In this document: in pieces, positions 25,314 through 37,585 of the stretch
Layout of the letters: each line of letters opens with the position of its first letter
Position numbering within the stretch: position 1 is the stretch's first letter
NCBI GenBank assembly: GCA_026874595.1
Contig: CM049318.1
Coordinates: 11,265,241-11,329,240, forward strand
Direction of reading: 5' to 3'
DNA: 64,000 bases
DNA from: Sipunculus nudus
Lineage: Eukaryota > Annelida > Sipuncula > Golfingiida > Sipunculidae
Notes under the pieces: model-generated
The model's input: the letters and a program-made list of their open reading frames with translations, nothing else
The model's database searches: none
What the model was told of the DNA's origin: nothing
Program-made: the position numbers and the translations under genes

Positions 25314-26400
25314 CTGTCATTGATCCTTAGCACCTCACCGTCACCTGTGCACTGGGACATTAGTTATTATTGCAAATGTGTACAATTTTTTCAATTTGAA
25401 AAATAATTGGATTAGAAAAAATTAAGATCTAATATTGAAACATATTCTTGCCCCAGGAGAATGGAACATAAAGTGATCAGCTCTTGTCTGTCCATCATCT
25501 CTCAATTATCATTAAATATATATACTAATTATGAAATTTTTCCTTTAAGCACTGTTGAAATAACTTTCATATGCTGTATGTGTATGGATTTAAGCCATTA
25601 AAGTCTGAAATTTGAAAGCAACTTATGTATTCAGATGTGTAATATTGCAGATGAAAAACTTTAAAATATTAAAATTTATTATCAGCTTTGTTTGTCTAAC
25701 AGTCTGTCTGTCCTTTTTTAAATATTATGTAATTGTGAATGGACTATTTAATCCTGTAAGTATTGTTGAATTAAGTGGAAATCCTATATGTATATACACT
25801 ATGTTAATACAGAGATGTTGTAACTCCAATCTTTCCAGCCCCCCCCCCCCAACCACCACCACCAGGTTCTTGCATCTGGGGACTGGAGACATCAGTTATA
25901 TTTCAACTGTATACATTTTATAAAATAAAAATACATATATTTAATAATATATATTATGTAAAATAGATCCAATTGAGCAAATGTGTAAACTACTGAACTG
26001 TCAACAAACTATCAAAAAGCCAGCCAATGATCATGGTAATAATATACATCTTATGTTCACAAACTGCTCACATGCTTCAATTTTGACATTAGAGAATGCA
26101 TGGTTTGGTCACAGAATATTATTTGCAACAATTTCTCACTCATCAATACAAACCAATCATGTCAACCAGCCATGGCATATATTACCTTTTCATCTTAGAC
26201 TTGATCTCCATTATTATTTTAGATTTTTACCTTCAAGGCCAACTTCAACTGAGCACAGTGACCCATATTTATAGCACCATGTCTTGAATGTTTACATCAA
26301 GTCATTGGTTAACAGTGTTCCAGGCTGTTACATAACACCTTCACTCCTTGCCTACTGCTTCTGTGAGTGTCTGGGTCAGGCTGGGTCAGGCAGTAATTAC

Positions 26401-26477
26401 CAGAGAACCTTTCTCCTCTCTCTTTCCCTTTCTCTCTTTCTAGCTCTCTTTCTCTCTCTCTCTTTCTCTCTCTCTCA
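26401..26477. repeat. CT-rich microsatellite
   Basis: Imperfect (CT)n/(CTTT)n tract inside element E. Frames across it in both directions (Ser/Leu/Phe-rich or Arg/Glu-rich) are artefacts of the repeat. Confidence 0.85.
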
Positions 26478-28224
26478 CCCTTATGCCTCCCTTCCTCCTT
26501 CCACCCCATTATGTTGACAGGTACTATAAACCTAATTTATTAGATATATATGTTGATGCAATTAAGAAATGTGAATCAACTGAAGTATTCACATATATAT
26601 GTTATACTCTAAATGTATAGTTACATTTTCAAACCTGGAAAAAAATGATGTTATAATAAAGGGAATTTATGTAAAAATTGTTCATAATTTCCTGGCTCAG
26701 AAGAATGGGAATTAAAATTATTTGCTTTGTTTCTCTAGCTTTCTTGCCTGTTTTAAATATTTAATAATTATGAATAAACTTTTTTTTCCTGTAAGCTCTG
26801 ATTAATTAAATTTCATATCCTGTACGTATATGCAAGGGTATTGTAACTCCCACCATCCCCTTCCCCCACCCCACTAAGTCCTTGCTCCTTCGCACTGTCA
26901 ACAATAGTGCTATTGCTATAGCATAAAATTTAATAATTTGAAGAAAATATATACAGAGAGACAGAGGCGTTGTAACTCCCATCGTAACCCCCCCCCCCCT
27001 CCATCAAGTCCTTCCGCCTGTGGAGTGGGGATTTTATAGCAACTGTATACATATCATAAAATAGAAAAAAACAGTTTAATTAAAGTTTAAATTAAAAAAA
27101 TTGGATCTCATTAGACAAATGTGTAAAATGTTGAACTGTCAACAGCCTGTCAAAAAGGTATCCAATGAAAGCGCAAGGTCAGATCTTAAAATATTATTTG
27201 CAACAATTTCTTCAATCATATCAACCAACCATAGCCTAGATTACCTCTTTCTCTCAGACTTTATCTACATTTCATAATATTTTAGATTTTAACCTTCCAG
27301 GTGTTTAAGTACTGTTGAATGCTCCCTCCCTCTCTCTCTATCTCCTTTTCTCTCTACATCCAACCCTCCTTGCTGCCCACACTGTTTCCTTCTCCGAACC
27401 CCATCCCAATGTCAGCCTCAGTAAATGAGAACAAGTTGAATCAGATATATTCATATTTTTATATATTGTATAACTGTTTGTTGCCTATGTACGTGGCAGA
27501 AATTATGTCAATAAATATGTAATATGTAGATGTGGTGGGCATCAATATAATGTACCTTATCAAAACCTAAGAGATATCATGTCATACAGTCACAATTCAT
27601 AAATCCACTCTTCAGCATAGTTAATAATAACATTATATATGTCAAATTGAAATCTTGCGGACTTCTATACACTATAGATCCTTCAACAAATAGCCTTATC
27701 ATCATTCTACCACTGCTTAGTGTACTTTCATTGCATTCATATTTGCTCAAATATATTGCTATTTTCAACAGCTCCCAAATAAATAAAAAATAAACCACTA
27801 TATTTACTCCATATTAATCCATCAGTCAGGTAATTTCATACATGATTTACTCTCATATTACATTATATTCCTTTATAATAGGTCCATGATATTCATAAGG
27901 TTTGTCGACTAAATATAGTATCACAATGGTGATACATTTATAGTTCAATCATAATCAGCTGAGCGCCGTGACCCATAGGTCCCTTGTTTGACATGCTGGG
28001 AGACCCCTGAAAAGTCATCTTGTAAACCTTGAAAATAGGTGTCTGTTACCCATATCCTTCATGCTACAGAGCTCCATAGTACCCCAATGAATATTGGATG
28101 ATTTTATACAAAAGGTCAAGTTTGGAAAAAGTATTTCATTCAGATTTGACATTCAGATGATAAAATTACTTTTGTCAATGTCTTCCTGGTCAGCTGAGCA
28201 TCATGACCCCTGGGTCACTTGTTT

Positions 28225-28927
28225 AGATTCATCAAGCCTCATTTTATTAGATTAGAAATTTTTAAAGGAAGAACTTATGATCATTTTTGTAGTTCGAGTG
28301 TCAACCTTCAATATTTCAGATACATATTTTAAATGGTGAACTTAGAAGAAAATAAACTTTATTATTACCATATTGATGGACTTTATCATGATTGGTGAGA
28401 AAAAGTGAACAAGAAAACATGGATGTATGTATATAAAATCTACATGGAGCTAATTCCCCCATTTTCCTGGATGCCCAAAACTGAATAAATTCCAGAAAAG
28501 GTAAAGTACTTTGCAAATGTATTTGAATGCAAATATGAATATGTACTCCATAATTTCATGCATAAGGATAGGAATACAGGTAAAAATGAAAGTATTTGAA
28601 TACAAATGCATTCATGAATATTTTCTATAATATTATTTTTAATAATCATTTATTTCAATAATATTATTAATAAATCTTTGCAGATGATACTGTTATTTTT
28701 AATTTAAATTATATTTGACACAATATTTGTTAATAATTTTTAGTAAATAGTTTAACTTTTCAAATTATTCTGCTGCAATGTAGGTAAAGTTTTATGGCCC
28801 TGTCTCAATTATCAAAATCTTACATGACTTGAGTTAAACACTGTCAACTCATAATAGAGCTTATATTACCACACAAAACAAGCCTTTGCCTACCTCCTCT
28901 TCCAAATCATATTTTGTGATCATATAT
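28225..28927. other. AT-rich non-coding stretch between the 3' end of D and a second 3' end
   Basis: No gene is visible. If B is the outermost element, this is the distal part of B's body. If not, it is host DNA. Minus-strand frames at 28316-28649 lack coding character. Confidence 0.35.
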
Positions 28928-28963
28928 AACAGCTGAGCGCCGTGACCCATGGGTCCCTTGTTT
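28928..28963 (+). mobile_element. Solo E/B-type 3' end
   Basis: AACAGCTGAGCGCCGTGACC is followed by CATGGGTCCCTTGTTT. This matches the 3' end of element E at 27957-27989, including the GCC and CCC variants that separate it from the D and A ends. No matching 5' end lies nearby. The nearest unpaired 5' end of this subtype is element B at 16267. Confidence 0.75.
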
Positions 28964-29059
28964 TTTTTCTGTTGCATCTTATTTTTTTCTAATTCTCTGT
29001 TCTTTATAAACTGGGAACTCTTTCAAAATAAATAAGAAATATCATATTACAAAATTTAT

Positions 29060-29949
29060 TGTATCCGCCAAAACAGTTTTGTGGATACTATGTTTTCAGT
29101 TGGACCCCTGCTTAGGTTTCCGGAGAACTCCTCGGTAACCACTGGGTGGAATTTTTTTTAAATTTGGAATTATGATCATGTCACATGTGAACTGCTGCGC
29201 CCTCATTTTTGGCCAACCTCTGACCTTTCCTCTCTGCCTAGTGTCCATTAGTGTGTCTGTTTCCACACATAAACCCACCTATCTCGGGAACCGTTAGACC
29301 GATCAGGCTAAAAATTTTGCACAAATGTAGCCCTTGGAAAGCTTTATAACATACACTAAAAATGGTGGCACCACCTGCAACCATTTTTGCACAGCGTCCA
29401 TCTGTTCATCTGCCCTGGGATAAATTTACTCATGTCTCGACAGTGGTTTGACTTATCCACCTGAAACTTTGCATGTTTATACATCCTGGACAGCTTTCTT
29501 GATTTTGTGGTGGGTGGCACCACTTTCATTCAAGTTTACACTGCAGACATCCCAGCTCATATCTCGGGAACCGTATGACTGATTGGGCCAAAATTTTGCA
29601 TAGGTATAGGTCTCATATAGCATTTAATCATACACAAAATTGGTGGCGCCACCTGCAACTATTTTGCACAGCGTCCATCTGTTCATCTGCCTTGGGATAA
29701 AATCACTCATATCTCGACGGTGGTTTGACTTATCCACCTGAAACTTTGCATTTTATACATCCTGGACAGCTTTCTTGATTTTGTGGTAGGTGGCAAAACC
29801 TACATACACATTTTGGCTGCAGACATCCATCCTTGTATGCAACACACCTCACTCTAGTTCCCCTTGCCACTCAATGCATGCCTCACTTCACCCATCCCAC
29901 TCTGATTTCAGTGGATAGTAGTTGCTTGTCACCTACCTGTATTCTAGTT
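29060..29949 (+). mobile_element. Element G: GTATCC-family Helentron-like repeat
   Basis: The 5' hairpin is GTATCCGCCAAAAC paired with GTTTTGTGGATAC, followed by TATGTTTTCAG. The 3' end is GTGGATAGTAGTTGCTTGTC then ACCTACCTGTATTCTAGTT, a decayed form of the ends of H and I. The body includes two ATATCTCGGGAACCG units and palindromes at 29642 (exact) and near 29366 (one mismatch). At about 890 bp it is shorter than H and I, with fewer units. Confidence 0.8.
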
Positions 29950-32900
29950 TAAATAAGATGGAAAGTAGTAGTTATATTTATCTTATGTCATATTTGTAAG
30001 TGTTATTGATATGTTTATATATATTTGTATTATTTTCTACTCATGATATCTGTGGACTAGTATAATTTGGTACTAGTAATATCACAGTGTTTGTGTTATT
30101 GAGTATTTGTCAGATAGTATGAGACATGATGTGTGATGTCACAGATTGTGATGTCATAATGGTGTGTGATGTCATGAAGGTATATGATGCCATAGGAAGG
30201 GAAGGATAAGATACATAAATTCTTTTGTCTTCATTCTGGATATGATGTGCATGACACTGTTAGCTGTTTACAGGTTGGTATTTTGTCAACCTTCAACTGA
30301 ACCATGTTCCAGATGAGCTGACTTAATAAGTGTAGATTTCAAAGTCAAACGTTCAGGAGTCATAAGGAAGATAAAAACATAACCTGTTGTTATTCAAATT
30401 TCAGGTCTTTAAAAATAAGTGAAAATTTATGTGGTTTAGAACATAAAAGTAGCAACATCAGGGATTTCAAGATATATTCTGAATTATGTGATTTGATTGG
30501 TCATCATATGTTTAGAAAAATATAATACCAAAGCAGGAGTGAAAAAAAAAACAACACTTTCATTGGAAACTGACAGTTCAAGTATAAGCTGTTTGCAATG
30601 AGAGCAGGATTTATCATGTAGGTTTTGACAATCAGAAAATTCGACCAGAATCTCATTGGTAAATGAGGGTGAATTTTGTTTGACTCTGGGAAAAATTTTT
30701 TAATGAAATGATAATTAAACATATTGAAACAATTGATCAATCCACCCTGTGAAGTGGAATTGAAAGTGATAAGTATGTTCAATTCCTACATTTTTATCAC
30801 AATTTAAAAAATTACCTTGAAAAAATATAATTTTGAGTGTATCAATGTATCAATAAGTTATTAAAAATATTATTCGGCACCAAGAATGGTTATCAGTTAT
30901 ATGATTATTATATACCATTTAATATTATATATTTTGAATGTGCAGATCAATATTATTACCATAAAAAATACATTTAAAATTAACTTTTTGAATGTATGGA
31001 TGAAATAAAATTTTTGTGTTAAAAAAAATTAAAATAATACTTCTGCCTGTTAGTATTTCATTTTGTAGTTTTTGTAAGCAAAAAGATAATTCACAATTAC
31101 ATTTTAAAAGTTATTTTATGGATATAATATTGATCTAGAGGAAAAAAATTGTATCAGTTAACATATAAATTGATACATTCAAAAAGTATATTTTAAATGG
31201 TTTATAATAATCATATAATTAATATCCAATTTTTGGAGCCAAATAAATTTATTTCATTGAACACACAGGAACATTGATAGACTCAAAATTATATTTTTAG
31301 TGTTTTTTTCAGTGATGATAATGATTTGTCCATAATGTCCTCCCTTGCAAAAAGGCCTGTCCGAAAAGTCCTTTTCTGGAATGTCCGTGTCCAAAATGTC
31401 CATGTCCAAAACATCACCATTCCTCAAGTGTATGATCCTGTGCCTAGATGTTCATGCTACAGTGATCAGTCATTTTATGGCAGAACTTAATCAGAAATGA
31501 CTTTTCTGAATTTTACATAATCGTAAAAACAGATGAACAGCTACTTGTGTCAGCCTGTGCACTGGTGCTGAAGTTATAATTGCTGAGAGTCCTCATGCTC
31601 AGTTGAAGTATTTTGACAGTTTTCAAGCTGGCAGAATTAGGATTCTAGTGTCATCCATAGTGTAGAATCCAAATTAATAAGATGAAATATTATACATTTT
31701 ATGTCCTGTAGATCATTAAATAAATTATTTGTCTTTTAGAGTGGATCATCGAGATAGAAATTATAATCACATTTATGCTTCACTAATCATCAAAATTGAT
31801 CACTTATGCTGTTCCTCGTTCATTATAATGGTAACTTTTAAATCAGGAAAAATTGCATGCACATCTAACACAGGCTGTAGAAATGAAATACAGGATGCTG
31901 AATGTTTCTTGGAACCTTCTTAGTTTCAGGATTTATATATAGGTTAAAGATTCCAATCCATTTATTAAATCACAGAGGTAAATGTGTCCCGGTCAGGTCA
32001 AATTAAGCACAAGCCTAGTTCAGCTGGATATGGAATTTGGATTGATAGAATATTGCCTTTACCTTAACAATTAGGTCATTTTGCAGAATTCATATTTCTG
32101 ATTTTCTTTTTTAATCCATTATTTGAACAGGAAAAAAGGGCAGTTTTATCTGCAGCCAGTTTAATCCACTGGATTCATCTGGATTAATCCCGATTGGATA
32201 AAACAGGTTTTATCCAGCTTTATCTGAAGTTTGAGTCTTTACTGTCTGTGAAATATACATTTTATATTAAATTTAGCTTTCCACTGTAAAATAATAAAGT
32301 TCTTATAAGATACATTTTTCTAGTTGACTGAATAATTATGTTACTATAAAGTTATATATAAAACAAACATTTCTTGTCATAAATTGCCACTGAAAGTGAT
32401 GCCATGATCTTAATAATAAGTCTGAGACTTTTAATTATTTCTCTTCTGTAGAGTGACTTTTGAAAACATCACATATTTTGTACATTACACCATAATAAAG
32501 CTAAACAACTGCATGCAGTTCATGCATGTTTAGTTAAAACTCACCAGTAAGTGGTACCATATTATGAACTGTCATATATTCACAGATTAACATCAGTTCT
32601 TACATCTGAGAGATGTACATAATCCAGTCATTTATTGCATAAATGACTTAAGATATACAGTGAAATTAGCTGTCCAAAATTTTATGAGGGTTCCTCATGA
32701 CAGTTACACATGAACAATAAAATGCTTAAAACTCTTTATCTTGCCCCTGTATGTTTATCTGAATGTGGGTTAGTCATAACAGCCTGAGAGGAGAAACCTC
32801 CATTGGATCAAAGTCATTCAGGCATCCTCTACCACTGGACTAAGTTTCCCCATAAGTTGTTAACAATGGGCTGCAAATGTCACCCTGTAGCCTGCCCTTG

Positions 32901-35900
32901 ACTATTTGTAAATTTTTGGTGGCTTAGAAAGATGATATAAAGATGGTACTTCTTAATGAGAAATAGACCACCAGCCACATGAGTAACATAGCATAAAGTA
33001 CAGTGGCTACTGACAAAAGTGAAACCTAAACCTGGAGGAACTTGCCAATTGGATATCAAGCGTATATCTTATAAATATATTAATAGACCTTCTGAACTTA
33101 ATTATCATGATTAACATAAATGTCAATAGAACCCAGTTTTATCCATTGTCCTGGATTAAACAAGTTTTATCTGGATAAAACCCAACCCTGCAGGTTGCTA
33201 CTGCTATCCCCATGACCCACCTGTTGTGTAGTACCAAATGCCTCAAGTAGGTGGCGCATCTTTGCCAGAAAAAAATGTACTGGTACTGGTACAAAGACAC
33301 AAAGGAATGCAGGCCTCCACCATGGAGGGGGGGGGGGGGAGGGGTTTCCTTTATCAGGGATGCTTCCAAAAATGTGTTTGCATTTCTTTATTTGGACATT
33401 ATTCCTGTTTCTTCAGGCAGAAGTTCCCCCAACCTGTGTTTGCATTCACCTCTTTAGCCCAGATCAATTTGTGCATTAGTGATTGTAAATTTGTGAATTT
33501 TCCTAGAAGTCCTTTCATTGAACCAGATCGTGAGGCAGATCCACACCAAAATCTAAACAATTCTTCCTTGGACCCATTCCCGTAATGCCTGGAAAGTTCA
33601 TGAGATTCTGTTCATGATTGTGTCAGTTATGTTGTGAACAATCACACACATGCAAACACACACACAAATGGGAATTAATGCATATCCTCCTAACAGAGGC
33701 AGTGATGCAGCTGCCATGCATTGTTTTCAGAGGAATTACTATCCAAATTGAAAGTAATCTTGACCTGCTCTTTAACAAAATGTAATTAAAATCCCTGTCC
33801 ATATACTCTAGTAGGATTTGTTTTTGTACAAATTTAGCTAAAATTTTTGTTACTATGATATAAATCAATTTCTGGTATCATTGATAAACTTTACCAAATT
33901 GATAATCTGCCCGACAGGATAAAAATATATATTGTGGTTTGCTTTTTGTTCCCAAGAGTTTTAAACCTGTGATTTTTGCATAAGGGATATGAGATTATCA
34001 TGAAAATTTACCCTTTGTAAGTTAGACACCCCCAATTATGCAGATCAGCATTTATATAAAGTCATTGGCATCTCACCACTGGTGCCTCATCAGCATCTTA
34101 TTGACATTATCTATAAGCTTGTAGCGGCAAAAAGCAAAATTGTGGTATTATTAATATTAACATATCATTTTTGTTATCCATGAGTCATAGACTGATGTCA
34201 TGAATTATATGCATGAGGTCTCTTAATTTATCTGCTTATTATGAAGAACCAGAATTACCTATCCCTGTCAAAATTTAAAAATTTCGCAAACATATGATGT
34301 AATTCATACAATAAAGGTCTACTTTCTGTTGAGATCAAGAAAATTAAACCCTCGCAAAACACTAAAAGAAGTGGCAATCGCAGAATTTTAACCTTGCTCA
34401 TATAAAGCAAACCCAGTATATATTCCTTGTTTTGCTATCTTTGGCATGGAGATTATATTGTATCATCCATATTTCTTTTTGACAGTATTGGGTTATTCTT
34501 GACAATGTAAACAAACAATTATGGTTTCTTCATGTTTATTTTCCAGATTCTTGAATCAGTTCATTAAACTTGCATTGATTTAGAGCAAGCACTGTGTAGG
34601 TGTTTGTTTTGAAATGTGGCATTGAGTTAACGTGGTAGCATCAGAACAGGGGGATGTTCGCCTGCATTACACTAGAGTTTGGCACACACTGTTGTTTACA
34701 GACTTGATGTTATAAATAGCCCTCAGTGATAGTTAAGTTAATAATACATGCATGTCAGTAGGTGCTGACATTTATCATTCAGAAGATTCTGCTGCCAGCG
34801 TTCAAGCTGCTCCTCCATTTTCTGTATGAAAAATAAAGAAGTAACTACAGTAAATAGGTGTTTTATTAAAACCACAAGCTCCTGCTGTGATTTCCAGCAG
34901 TATACTGATATTAAACATGAAGTCACAGCTCACTGGGCCATGTTACTGTAACCTGTTGAGACTCGATATTTTTTGCTATTATTAAAATATATATATAGGC
35001 CTATCATAGTAATATTATACTAAAATCCCACAAAATGGAAAGGAAACCTGATATGGCCATAATTGTGTTACCATCATATATAACTCCCTGTGATTAAAAC
35101 TATCAGCTCAAAGTATTTTTATTTAAAATTGTTCCATTATCTTGGCAATCTCTCATGGGTGAAATATTGTCAGAATCATAAGAATCAGATATATTCAAGT
35201 TTGACCTTTGAAATCCTAGAGTGTCACCCACTAAACAAATGGCCAGTGTGTGAGCAACAACACTGCTGACATCTCCCTTCACATTCTCATCATGGGACAT
35301 GGGTTCATAACTTTTTTTTAATTCTTCTTGAATTGTTCAGTCCTCACTTGACGTGAAGCAACCCCCCCCCCCCCCCCAACAAATCCCCTGGTAAAAAGCC
35401 TCCCTCCCCCCCTTTTATTAATGTCAAATGATGGTACTTCTGTCCACACATGTTCAGTCAACTATCTCCAGTCACATGGCTTTTTAGATTTTCAGTGTTC
35501 ACTAAATATATATAATATTGTAGTAGCTTGTAGATTAACATGTTTATGCACCATCATAGGGGATCTATCTTTATAAGAACTGCTCGCAGTTCTTTTAATA
35601 TATACTCATAGTCTGCCAGAAATCCTAAATATTTTATAAATGAATGAAGCAGGTGCATGGCTTGCTTTAATATTAAGCTACAAGTGACAGGTCCCCACTA
35701 GATAAGACATGAATGAACAAACAAGTGTGCAAGTCTCATGCACGTGACAACTGTCATTGTTTCTCTGTGGCTTGTAACAGCAACCTTGTGAACCAAAGGT
35801 TTACTCTGGAGACATACGTGCTTTGCATAAAACATTCAACAAACATGGAGAACATTAACTAATGTACTTCATTATGATGGTTTGCTGTGTTTAGAGTTGA

Positions 35901-35980
35901 AATGATACTGTAAATAGCAAGACTTGTGTCCAAAATTTTGAATTTTTTAAATGTTTTTTTTGAGTATTTCCTTTCATATA
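29950..35980. other. Mostly unique non-coding stretch
   Basis: No supported gene is present. A 115-codon frame at 33238-33585 runs through a long G tract and has no splice context, so it is not called. Minor structures are a perfect 10-bp inverted repeat with a 2-base spacer at 32195-32216, with related GTTTTATC/GGATAAAAC sequence at 33135-33185; a CA-rich tract near 33645-33668; and C runs near 35361-35378. Confidence 0.45.
32195..32216. repeat. TGGATAAAAC/GTTTTATCCA inverted repeat
   Basis: Perfect 10-bp arms with two spacer bases. Similar TTTATCC/GGATAAA sequence recurs about 0.9 kb downstream (33135-33185). The pair may mark the two ends of an eroded repeat, but borders could not be defined. 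Confidence 0.5.
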
Positions 35981-36168
35981 TACAGTGAAACCTCATTGTG
36001 TCAAAGTCGAGGGGACCCTCAGAAAACTTCGACACATCAGAGGTTTGACACAAGCAGGTTTTATTTGGTAATATTTTAACTAGAATTGTTGGGAATATCA
36101 AGTCTGTAACTTTGACATAAGCGGGGTATTTGACTTAAGCGAGTTCGACACAACGAGGTTTTACTGTA
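35981..36168. mobile_element. Tc1/mariner-like MITE, 188 bp
   Basis: The start TACAGTGAAACCTCATTGTG and the end CACAACGAGGTTTTACTGTA are inverse copies with a few mismatches, and TATA lies outside on both sides. The interior has TCGACACA and TTGACATAAGCG motifs in alternating orientation. It has the same terminal core as the elements at 4991 and 37186. Confidence 0.8.
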
Positions 36169-37185
36169 TATATAGCTTACACTGGTCTCCAGTCCTTGTC
36201 CCTTGACTCTATCCTTAGCATCATTACCTCACTTTGTCATTAGAGAGTCTATGACCAGCGTCAGAGTGACTTTACATCTTGTATCAAGGACCCCACTGTA
36301 AGATAGATGAGGATGAAAGTGTTTTTATCATTTTTGACAACACCTCATGTCCTACAGCTACACTGTCACAATAAACCAGGCTAGTTGTCAGGTAATGTTT
36401 GTGTACTTCTTAACAACACCTATCATGTACAAGAGATATTCAGTGTATTAATTGGTAAATCCTCATGTATTGAATTTCTGACATCATGAATACAAGCACG
36501 GCTGGCAAGGGTTACACAGCACAGGAAATGACTGGTTATCATAGAGATGTATTTTCACTTTGTTTGTGAGCAAACATGTATTCCTTTATGTTTATTCATC
36601 AATGGTTGCCTAATGTTATGATTCTCAGATTTTTACCACAATACTGATGCAATAAGTTACGATTCCTTATCTATGGAATACAGAGCCAGTGATCAGATAA
36701 AAATTTGTATTGACTTAATAAATAAGGTGAGATTCCTTTTACATGTATCTAGGCATGTGGGATGTGCATCACTACTTGCAGCGATTTTTACGGTTCTGCA
36801 TGGTATCCCACAATAGCACATAAAAAATGTGCATGTTACCGTGCTGGTACATGTATGAAATATCTCATTCTGCATGCCGCATTACAATTCTGTACATCAG
36901 GAATCATAGTTAAAAGGATGGATGGCTGTTGCAGAGCATTTCCCCATATTATTTGTGTCACAACTTAAGTAGGCTTACCAGTCATGTATTCATGGCTATT
37001 CTCTCACAGAAGGGGCAGACCAGGTGCTTTATTGTTATATGACCATTTCACTAACCATCATGTATTTTGTATTGGTAGTGAGAGAAAGATCGTTAAGTCA
37101 AAAGGGGACCTGTGTAAAATGAAAAAGGACTCAAGTGTATTAACTCAAAGTGCCAAAGTCTTGTTATTATAATAACAAGTTGATA
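36169..37185. other. Non-coding stretch
   Basis: No gene or repeat border was seen. Overlapping frames at 36693-37172 on both strands have no splice context. Confidence 0.4.
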
Positions 37186-37585
37186 TACAGTGAATCCTGT
37201 GTCATGAGACAGGTCAGTTATAACCAGTGTGAATGCTTTTGATTACTCAAGGGTGGTCTTAATAACCAGGTGGTCTTAATAACCAGGTGGTCTTAATAAC
37301 CAGCTGGTTTTTATAACCAGGTGGTCTTAATAACCAGGTGGTCTTAATAACCAGGTGGTCTTTATAACCAGGTGGTCTAAATAACCAGGTGGTCTTAATA
37401 ACCAGGTGGTCTTAATAACCAGCTGGTTTTAATAACCAGCTGGTCTTAATAACCAGCTGGTCTTAATAACCAGCTGGTCTTAATAACCAGCTGGTCTTAA
37501 TAACCAGGTGGTCTTAATAACCAGCTGGTCTTAATAACCAGCTGGTCTTTATAACCAGGCGGTCTTTCAGACAGGTTCAACTGTA
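37186..37585. mobile_element. Tc1/mariner-like MITE with internal minisatellite
   Basis: The left terminus TACAGTGAATCCTGT and right terminus ACAGGTTCAACTGTA are inverted, with TA at the edges. This matches the MITE family at 4991 and 35981. Nearly all of the interior is a 17-bp minisatellite, so the element is roughly twice the length of its relatives. The array appears to have expanded from an internal AACCAG/CTGGT segment of the MITE. Confidence 0.7.
37252..37565. repeat. 17-bp minisatellite, about 18 copies
   Basis: The unit is GTGGTCTTAATAACCAG, with a G/C alternation (GGTGG or GCTGG) and an occasional TTTATAACC variant. Each unit is bounded by CTGGT and ACCAG, so it can pair with itself over 5 bp. 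The C-variant copies cluster in the second half, which fits local amplification. Confidence 0.95.

Larger units (their letters stand above)
23154..27989 (+). mobile_element. Element E: 4.8-kb Helentron-like repeat nested in D
   Basis: The start is TTTAGCTCAGCTGACTATAAG with the paired arm AGTCATCTGAGCT, then a (GTCC)n array at 23202-23247. The end is CAGCTGAGCGCCGTGACC, then a palindrome and CCCTTGTTT. Interruption of element D marks both borders, and the target is a T-run. The body has ~650-bp units (phrase near 23293 repeated near 23949) followed by ~500-600-bp units that each contain TGTAACTCC, a poly-C run, and GCAACTGTATACAT-like sequence. A separate MITE sits at 24811-25108. No transposase frame is present. 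Confidence 0.75.
18976..28224 (+). mobile_element. Element D: Helentron-like repeat with ~340-bp array, interrupted by E
   Basis: The 5' end TTAGCTCAGCTGACT-GAA-AGTCATCTGAGCT (18976-19006) forms a 13-bp hairpin with one mismatch. A GTCC-rich stretch and GTTAACAGGGCACAAATC follow. The 3' end (28189-28224) reads GGTCAGCTGAGCATCATGAC, then CCCTGGGTCACTTGTTT, the inverse of the 5' arm followed by a palindrome and tail. The body is a ~340-bp tandem array. A second internal 5' end lies at 22191 and a short fragment of one at 21676. Element E (23154-27989) interrupts it: host sequence stops after CCTAGAATTTTATT and resumes with GACATGCTGGGAGACCCCTG. Without E, D is about 4.4 kb. No protein is encoded. 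Confidence 0.75.

Noticed and set aside
33238-33585. 115-codon frame
   Set aside because: It crosses a long G run that creates a Gly-rich stretch, and overlapping frames of similar length exist on both strands.
37252-37565. Regular short repeats considered as a CRISPR array
   Set aside because: The 17-bp units are contiguous with no unique spacers and lie inside a MITE in animal DNA.
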